DNA of 19,077 nt, taken from Clostridiales bacterium (GTDB taxonomy: Bacteria; Bacillota; Clostridia; Oscillospirales; Acutalibacteraceae). The notes under the pieces were generated by a model, which was given only the letters and a program-made list of their open reading frames with translations, searched no databases and was not told where the DNA came from. The translations under genes were made by a program, and so were the position numbers. The DNA is taken from positions 1-19,077 of the forward strand of contig JAAYKB010000101.1 in the NCBI GenBank assembly GCA_012522615.1. The letters are read 5' to 3'. Positions 14,307 to 19,077 of this stretch are shown in pieces. The stretch's first letter is position 1; every line of letters starts with the position of its first letter.

Positions 14307-15188
14307 TTAGCCTGAAATAATCTTACGCGGCGGCTCAAGCAGCTCGCGCCCGACATATACGGTCCCGTCTTTTCGGACAAAATATGCCCATTTGACAAGC
14401 ATTATTTCACCGTTTTGGATTTCTATGCAGGTGATACAGCGAGGATGTACACAGCTACCGTCGTTGTAATACGGCGGTTCGTCCTCCCCGGGGAAAAGCG
14501 GCCGGTGTGTATGTCCCGCAATCAGCATGCGGTTTTCCTTTTCCGACCATCCCATCAGCTTTCGTTCGATGGAGATGCGTCTATTATCGTTTTTTGCGGC
14601 GCTGGTCGGGTCGTGCATGCCGACCATTTCAAGCGGTTTCCAAAGGTATCTGACAAGAAAACGGGATAGTATCCAAAGGTTATAATTTATAAAGTCGGCC
14701 TGATGTCCGTGTAGTAGCAATATTTCAGTGTCTCCGTCTTTTTCCTTAAGAACAAGAGATTCATAAAAGCTTATACCGGGGCACAAGGCAGTCAGACAAT
14801 TTTTTCTCGAATCAAAAACAGTATCCAGGCATTTGGTTTTTTCTGGATTGCGTTTCTCCATATCGTGGTTGCCGTAGAGCATATAGAGCCGCTTTTTACC
14901 ATAAAACCTTGAAAACATACGATATATATTGCGATAGCTGTCCACAATATTTTGCAGCCTTTTGTTTTCCCACAATTCTTCGCCGTCGCCCAGTTCAATA
15001 TATGTGAAGCCGTTTTCATAATAGTGGTTGAGCGCGTAACTGAACAATCCCTGATTCTTTGCGAAATTATCTGCCCAACTCCCTTCACCCCTGTGGCAAT
15101 CGCTGAACAGCACAAGCTTTGACCGGTTATCAAAGGGAATTCGGGGCGCGGTTTCAAAAAGCCTGTTCAGGCGTTTGTTTAGAGTCAC
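14307..15188 (-). CDS. Calcineurin-like metallophosphoesterase
   Basis: A 293-residue, probably cytoplasmic hydrolase with a two-metal site. All family blocks are present: SDCHRG with Asp30 and His32, ELGDGEELWE with Asp68, LYGNHDME with Asn107 and His108, LLLHGHQADF with His160, and AGHTHRPLF with His226 and His228. The GDGEELWE and LHGHQAD forms resemble the LpxH/YbbF-like branch, but Clostridia lack lipid A, so another phosphodiester or pyrophosphate is the likely substrate. The start is a GTG with GGGGAGAGG about 4 bases upstream. The gene begins 35 bases inside the end of the DUF4474-type gene, which implies coupled expression. Enzyme class is secure; substrate is unknown. Confidence 0.9.
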   Translation of the reverse strand: MTLNKRLNRLFETAPRIPFDNRSKLVLFSDCHRGEGSWADNFAKNQGLFSYALNHYYENGFTYIELGDGEELWENKRLQNIVDSYRNIYRMFSRFYGKKRLYMLYGNHDMEKRNPEKTKCLDTVFDSRKNCLTALCPGISFYESLVLKEKDGDTEILLLHGHQADFINYNLWILSRFLVRYLWKPLEMVGMHDPTSAAKNDNRRISIERKLMGWSEKENRMLIAGHTHRPLFPGEDEPPYYNDGSCVHPRCITCIEIQNGEIMLVKWAYFVRKDGTVYVGRELLEPPRKIISG

Positions 15189-16155
15189 TGTCCCTCTCCC
15201 CTTTTATTCTGTTAAGAGATTGAAACAGCTCCCTTTGCTTGCCGAAATGAATGGCCTGGTTATACAGGGCTTCATTCTCTTGGCGCAGGGCGTTTAATTT
15301 ATCGGTAATGGTGTTAAACGGTTTTGTGATTTTTTGGTAAAGCTCGCAGAACTCGCGGTTTCTGTTCTGGACCAGACTGTCCGTAATTTTGGTGCGGGTC
15401 AGCGGCTGGGAGGTATGCGGCTTGCCGAAATGAATTGCCACCGCATTACGCTTGACGCGGTATTCATGCGGGGTATATCCCGCCTCCCTCAACCCTTTGA
15501 GAAAGGCGTCGCGCATCTCCAAATCCCGGAATGTTATACGAATAATCGCAGAAAGCTCGTCCGGATGCGAAAACTCGCCCAGCACAAATCCGGTAAGCCA
15601 CCAGTGCCGTTCGCTGCGGGTAAAAAGCGGACGACCGTTTTTATAAAGGGTCTGATATATATCCAGCATCTCGTCGTCCGGCACGCTCTGATAAAGCCTT
15701 CCGTTCCAGTCGATAAGGTCGGTAACATCGTCTTCGGTGTAATAGACTCCCACCTCTCCGCCTGTGGTCATGCCGTATTGACCCTTCCAAAACTCAATCA
15801 GCCAATGCTTGCCGTCATAGTCAAAATAAATCGGTTCGGCGTCAACAATCATGCTCAATGCCGCCATTGCCTCGTCATAAAACCGGCAATATCCGAAATC
15901 CCTTTGCCACGGATACATAAGGGAATAAAATATATCCTGTTCCTCGAGGTATGCAAAGCCTGTAAACTCGATGGCTTTGTTCAGTTCCGGTATGCTTGAA
16001 AAAAGCGGCACGGCGCTTCCGCCGCCCGAACCGGATTTTTTGCGTTTTCTTTTTATGATTAAAGTAATAATGGCAATAACCAAAACAGACCCGCCGACAA
16101 ACACGCCTGTCAGGATAGGGTCCCTTGTAAGCAGTTCAAAGCTGCCCAAAAGCAT
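15154..16155 (-). CDS. DUF4474-type membrane-anchored protein
   Basis: A 333-residue protein with a short outer N-terminus, one membrane helix (about residues 14-35, TGVFVGGSVLVIAIITLII) and a basic stop KRKRKK, followed by a Gly/Ser linker. A soluble domain runs from about 63: FAYLEEQDIFYSLMYPWQRDFGYCRFYDEAMA, then DAEPIYFDYDGKHWLIEFWKGQYGMTTGGEVGVYY. This Trp/Tyr-rich pattern is that of the DUF4474 family known in Clostridia, for which no function is established. The last 60 residues (KITKPFNTITDKLNALRQENEAL...) look like a short coiled coil. The ATG is preceded by AAGGAGGA with a gap of about 8 bases. It is the first gene of a two-gene operon with the metallophosphoesterase. The domain call is from recall of the family pattern. 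Confidence 0.82.
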   Translation of the reverse strand: MLLGSFELLTRDPILTGVFVGGSVLVIAIITLIIKRKRKKSGSGGGSAVPLFSSIPELNKAIEFTGFAYLEEQDIFYSLMYPWQRDFGYCRFYDEAMAALSMIVDAEPIYFDYDGKHWLIEFWKGQYGMTTGGEVGVYYTEDDVTDLIDWNGRLYQSVPDDEMLDIYQTLYKNGRPLFTRSERHWWLTGFVLGEFSHPDELSAIIRITFRDLEMRDAFLKGLREAGYTPHEYRVKRNAVAIHFGKPHTSQPLTRTKITDSLVQNRNREFCELYQKITKPFNTITDKLNALRQENEALYNQAIHFGKQRELFQSLNRIKGERDSDSKQTPEQAF

Positions 16156-16207
16156 GGGCTTGTTCCTCCTTCCTTTTTACTTCATACTATGCGGAAGAAG
16201 GAATATC

Positions 16208-16216
16208 TGCTATAAT
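16208..16216 (+). promoter_or_regulatory. Extended -10 promoter for the YbjQ-family gene
   Basis: TGCTATAAT is a perfect extended -10 (TGnTATAAT). The -35 position (TATGCG at 16188-16193) is poor, which is normal for this promoter class. It lies in the divergent gap with the DUF4474-type gene. Confidence 0.65.
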
Positions 16217-16275
16217 TCAAAAAGATGATAGTATCGCCTATGCATTATTAATAAAATGAAAGGGACGGGTGACTC

Positions 16276-16596
16276 ATGATAGTTACAACAACACCCTCGG
16301 TTGAGGGCAGAAGAATTGTCGAGTACAAAGGCATCGTTTTCGGCGAGGTGGTTTCGGGCGTGGACTTTGTCAAGGATTTTGCGGCGGGGCTGACCAACTT
16401 TTTCGGGGGACGGTCGGGAAGCTATGAGGATGAACTGATGCAGGCAAGAGATCACGCCCTGCGTGAAATGGAGCAGCGCGCATATCAGCTTGGGGCAAAC
16501 GCCGTTGTCGGGGTTGATATGGACTATGAAGTGCTGGGCTCAAACAACGGTATGCTGATGGTTACCGCATCGGGAACCGCCGTTCGGATAGAATAG
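16276..16596 (+). CDS. YbjQ-family (UPF0145) protein, putative heavy-metal-binding domain
   Basis: A 106-residue protein matching the YbjQ family closely. It starts MIVTTTPSVEGRRIVEYKGIVFGEVVSGVDFVKDF, continues YEDELMQARDHALREMEQRAYQLGANAVVGVDMDYEVLG, and ends with the strand MLMVTASGTAVRI. Length and domain cover the whole family unit. Members form pentamers with a putative metal-binding role, which is not firmly shown. The ATG is preceded by AAAGGGACGGG with the gap at the long end. It is a single-gene unit, convergent with the flippase gene, leaving only 9 bases between the two stops and no terminator visible. Confidence 0.92.
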   Translation: MIVTTTPSVEGRRIVEYKGIVFGEVVSGVDFVKDFAAGLTNFFGGRSGSYEDELMQARDHALREMEQRAYQLGANAVVGVDMDYEVLGSNNGMLMVTASGTAVRIE

Positions 16597-16605
16597 TACA
16601 ATAAT

Positions 16606-18231
16606 TCAAAAGGCGCGGAAGGACGGGGTTATGGTTTCCCTTAAAGCTTTAAGGTCGGCCTCCCTGTTCGCGCGCGGTCTGCCGACCGGGTGGAGCCAGC
16701 CTATATCCCTTTTATCGAGGCATCCGAACAAAAACAGAAGAACGGCATATATCGCAACCACAACGGCAGACAACAGCACCAAGGTCACAATCATTGAAAG
16801 CGCGGCTTGGCTCAATATTTGATGAAGCCCGTAAGCCGAAACCCCCGCTGTTGCAATGGCAAGCAGGGGTTTGAGCACCCACTGCGCCCACCTCATCCTC
16901 ACTCCGGTAATGACAAGCAGGCGGCGGATGTTGAGTGAAGATGTCAGTATATTGCTGACAATCATAATAAACAAAAAGCCCTTGATTCCGTTTGTCGGAA
17001 TAATCAATACAATAGCGGTAATCCGTATAACCGAATCAAGTACACTATATTTCAGGGAGCTGACCTGCTGGTCAAGCCCCTTAAGCAGTCCGTCCACCAC
17101 GCTTTCCAGATACATAAAGGGCATTATGGGGGCAAGCACTCCTATAAGAAAGCCGACCTCCCGACTGTTATATATAAGAATGCCGAGCTGTGAAGAAAAC
17201 AGGGTAAAAAGGCCGCTTATCGGAATCGACATAAGCAGGGTTATACGCAAAGATTGGTTGACCGCGCGGTTGACCTTTTCTTTTTGATGCAAAACGGCGG
17301 CCTCGGATATCTCGGGAATCAAAAGGGTGGAGAATGCCGACAGCAGTGAGGAGGGAAAGAACAGGATTGGCATTGCCATTCCTTTGAGCATACCGAATTC
17401 CGACAGGGCTCGTTCCCTCGAGCGGGTGAATCTGGTGAGGCAGTTTGGAACCAGCAGGTTTTCAACCGTTCGCAGGGAGGTGTTGAGGTATCTCCCGGCC
17501 GTAATGGGAACGGCTATGGCAAGCAGTCGACGCAGTATGCGGGGCTTGACCGCGGTTTTGGTCTCCGGACTATCGGAAATCCGCCTGCGGTCACCGAGAT
17601 AACCTATCCAAAGATGCAGGCAGGAAGCGGTTTCGGCCAGGGTATCGGCAATCATAACCGCGGCGCAGGCGGCGCTTATACCCATGGATGCGAAACGGTC
17701 GATAATGAGAAAGATGGCAAGAATTCTTACGGTTTGCTCGATAAGCTGCGCATTGGTGGAGCGCGACACCCTGCGCCTTGCGATAAAGTATCCGCGCAGG
17801 CATGAGGATATTCCCATTACAGGAAGCCCGAGTGACAGAATCTGCAGGGCGGGCACGGCCCGCATATCCCCCAGCCCGTATCTTGCTATCGGCTTTGCTC
17901 CGAAGAATATCACCAGTGTCGAGATAATTCCAATCAGCAAGCTTACCAAAATGGCGCGCCGAAGGATACGGCGGATGTTTCTGCGGGTACACATACCCGC
18001 CTGCTCGGCTACAAGTCGGGTCACTCCGGTTGAGATTCCGGAGCTTGCAAAGGTTGACGCGAGAATATATATGGAGAATACGAGTTGATAGAGACCCATA
18101 CCCTCGGCGCCTATTTTATTGGAGAGATAAACGCGGAAAAAGATACCTACTGTACGCAGCAGCAGTGATGTTGCGGTCAATATAAATGCATTTTTTAAGA
18201 AGACAAATCTTTTCAAAACGGCACTTCCCAC
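16606..18231 (-). CDS. SpoVB/MurJ-like flippase of the MOP superfamily
   Basis: A 541-residue integral membrane protein with about 14 hydrophobic segments. It resembles stage V sporulation protein B and polysaccharide flippases. The N-terminal block FLKNAFILTATSLLLRTVGIFFRVYLSNKIGAEGMGLYQLVFSIY is typical of SpoVB. Further family features are ILSLGLPVMGISSCLRGYFIARRRV and the LLIPEISEA segment. Such proteins move lipid-linked peptidoglycan or polysaccharide precursors across the membrane; SpoVB is needed for spore cortex. The GTG start overlaps the stop of the upstream repeat-protein gene by one base (TAGTG) and has no good Shine-Dalgarno of its own. Coupling by the ribosome ending the upstream gene is likely; a TTG five codons later with GGGAAG upstream is a possible alternative. 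Confidence 0.88.
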   Translation of the reverse strand: MGSAVLKRFVFLKNAFILTATSLLLRTVGIFFRVYLSNKIGAEGMGLYQLVFSIYILASTFASSGISTGVTRLVAEQAGMCTRRNIRRILRRAILVSLLIGIISTLVIFFGAKPIARYGLGDMRAVPALQILSLGLPVMGISSCLRGYFIARRRVSRSTNAQLIEQTVRILAIFLIIDRFASMGISAACAAVMIADTLAETASCLHLWIGYLGDRRRISDSPETKTAVKPRILRRLLAIAVPITAGRYLNTSLRTVENLLVPNCLTRFTRSRERALSEFGMLKGMAMPILFFPSSLLSAFSTLLIPEISEAAVLHQKEKVNRAVNQSLRITLLMSIPISGLFTLFSSQLGILIYNSREVGFLIGVLAPIMPFMYLESVVDGLLKGLDQQVSSLKYSVLDSVIRITAIVLIIPTNGIKGFLFIMIVSNILTSSLNIRRLLVITGVRMRWAQWVLKPLLAIATAGVSAYGLHQILSQAALSMIVTLVLLSAVVVAIYAVLLFLFGCLDKRDIGWLHPVGRPRANREADLKALRETITPSFRAF

Positions 18232-19077
18232 TAGTTGGTTTGGTCGGCTTTCGGATTGCTTGGCGAACCGTCAAACTGGAGCACAAAATCCGGCTTTTGA
18301 CCCGACGGCAGCCGAATCAGGTCGATGTTCTGTATTGCGGTTATCCCGTTATAAAGTGGAATACCGGAATATCGCGCACTGCAGTATCCGTTTGCCGTAA
18401 CCTCAATTGTGCAGGGGGCGGGGGGATTGCAGGAGGGTATTGAGAGAACCGGTGTGCTCCCGCTGCTGTCGGTTTGGGAGGTCTTTTGTATCTTTTGCGT
18501 GGAAGCCCCATTTCGGATTATGGTGACCTTTGCCCCACAGACCGGAACCGGGGTCCGTCCGGTCGTCACCCTCACCTGAATATTTGCAGGCCTGTTATCG
18601 GGCGGCAGCATGCTGGACAAAACGGCCCTCTTATCGGTGCGAAACGGACGAAATTTGGACGGGGAATGACAAACCTCCTCCACAAAATCAAGATTGCGTT
18701 CTCGACTTGTTTTCAGGACATTTTCATCCCGTTCCGCCCGCGCCGCCGCCCAAATATCGTATTTTGGGCGCAGCATTGAAGGGGTCGGCGGGCAGTCGCT
18801 ATCCGACACAATCAGACCGATTGAAGCCGGAGCATAAACAGGCTGACGGGAATCGGCGTTACGTATGGGGTCTTGCACCGGACGCAGCATTGAGGGCGAG
18901 GGCGGGCAGTCGTCTTCAACCGCCAGCGAAGTTGATTTTGCTTTGGGAAATCCTGTCTGTTGGGGTGATTGGACAGATTTTTTTGGGGCTGGCAAATCCG
19001 GCATTTGTGTATCTGGAATTACCTTGCGATTAAAGTAATCCATCAGCTCGTTTTGATATTTTTGAATAATCGACTGA
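18231..19077 (-). CDS. Cys/Pro repeat protein with a transthyretin-like C-terminal domain, probably 5'-incomplete
   Basis: The frame has an ATG at 19043 but stays open beyond it to the window edge (reading QSIIQKYQNELMDYFNRK), and no ribosome binding site precedes that ATG. The true start is therefore probably outside the window. From the ATG, residues 45-55 read DCPPSPSMLRP, 83-93 read DCPPTPSMLRP, and 125-133 give a decayed copy CHSPSKFRP. The C-terminal 100 residues (ANIQVRVTTGRTPVPVCGAKVTIIRNG, then CTIEVTANGYCSARYSGIPLYNG) look like a carboxypeptidase-regulatory/transthyretin-type beta domain. There are seven cysteines in the part seen, unusual for a clostridial cytosolic protein. Its stop overlaps the flippase start, so a sporulation or envelope role is possible. 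No known function is recognised. Confidence 0.72.
   Translation of the reverse strand, partial: QSIIQKYQNELMDYFNRKVIPDTQMPDLPAPKKSVQSPQQTGFPKAKSTSLAVEDDCPPSPSMLRPVQDPIRNADSRQPVYAPASIGLIVSDSDCPPTPSMLRPKYDIWAAARAERDENVLKTSRERNLDFVEEVCHSPSKFRPFRTDKRAVLSSMLPPDNRPANIQVRVTTGRTPVPVCGAKVTIIRNGASTQKIQKTSQTDSSGSTPVLSIPSCNPPAPCTIEVTANGYCSARYSGIPLYNGITAIQNIDLIRLPSGQKPDFVLQFDGSPSNPKADQTN
18767..18912 (-). repeat. Two imperfect 32-bp direct repeats inside the repeat-protein gene
   Basis: Copies at 18767-18798 and 18881-18912 agree at most positions and encode the two CPPxPSMLRP units. They are 114 bases apart, a multiple of 3, so they are in the same reading frame. This points to past internal duplication within the gene. 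Confidence 0.75.

Noticed and set aside
15334..15999. A 221-codon plus-strand frame within the DUF4474-type gene
   Set aside because: Antisense shadow of a gene with strong ribosome binding site and domain evidence.
1..19077. tRNA, rRNA, CRISPR, IS or prophage elements
   Set aside because: No cloverleaf-like sequence, regularly spaced short repeats, transposase, integrase or phage structural gene was seen on either strand.

Overview
The window looks like a chromosomal segment from a spore-forming, low-to-moderate-GC Firmicute of the class Clostridia, probably Oscillospiraceae/Ruminococcaceae-like. The grounds are strong Shine-Dalgarno sites (AGGAGG, GGGAGG), sigma-A type promoters with 17-bp spacers, a SpoVB-type flippase, a DUF4474-type protein, a clostridial xylose operon and a CDP-glycerol (teichoic-acid-type) cluster. 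I see no tRNA, rRNA, CRISPR array, IS element or phage gene. The taxonomic call is inference from gene content.

Left part (1-3973). An anti-sigma-like membrane protein (cut by the window edge) and its ECF sigma factor lie on the minus strand. Divergent from them is glucose-6-phosphate isomerase (pgi) with a clear promoter. It is followed by a small P-loop NTPase ending in a strong intrinsic terminator, then a member of the coenzyme F420-0:glutamate ligase family.

Xylose unit (3977-8052). A LacI-family regulator is followed by xylA (xylose isomerase) and xylB (xylulokinase). Two closely similar 14-bp near-palindromes with a CACGTG core lie just after the regulator's promoter (4011-4024) and just before xylA (5097-5110). 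This is a self-contained, probably autoregulated xylose-to-xylulose-5-phosphate module, and pgi nearby feeds the same central sugar metabolism. The unit ends at a bidirectional terminator shared with the next, convergent operon.

Cell-surface polymer operon (12717 down to 8010, minus strand). One good promoter drives two CDP-glycerol glycerophosphotransferases, a glycerol-3-phosphate cytidylyltransferase (TagD-like), an ABC-2 permease (TagG-like) and a short ABC ATPase (TagH-like). Together they could make CDP-glycerol, polymerise glycerol phosphate and export the product. Divergent from this operon is a secreted, type I membrane-anchored protein with a Ser/Thr-rich stalk, then a short unlisted 52-codon gene and a bidirectional terminator.

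Right part (14307-19077). A metallophosphoesterase overlaps an upstream DUF4474-type membrane protein (minus strand). A YbjQ-family protein is on the plus strand. A SpoVB/MATE-like flippase is translationally coupled to a Cys/Pro-repeat protein with a transthyretin-like C-terminal domain, which stays open to the right edge and is probably incomplete.

Several start codons were moved from the longest reading frame to the one with a proper ribosome binding site: the P-loop gene, xylB, the ABC ATPase and permease, the first glycerophosphotransferase and the surface protein. The items most worth a second look are the palindrome pair of the xylose regulator, the 52-aa gene, the repeat protein coupled to the flippase, and the surface protein facing the teichoic-acid operon.
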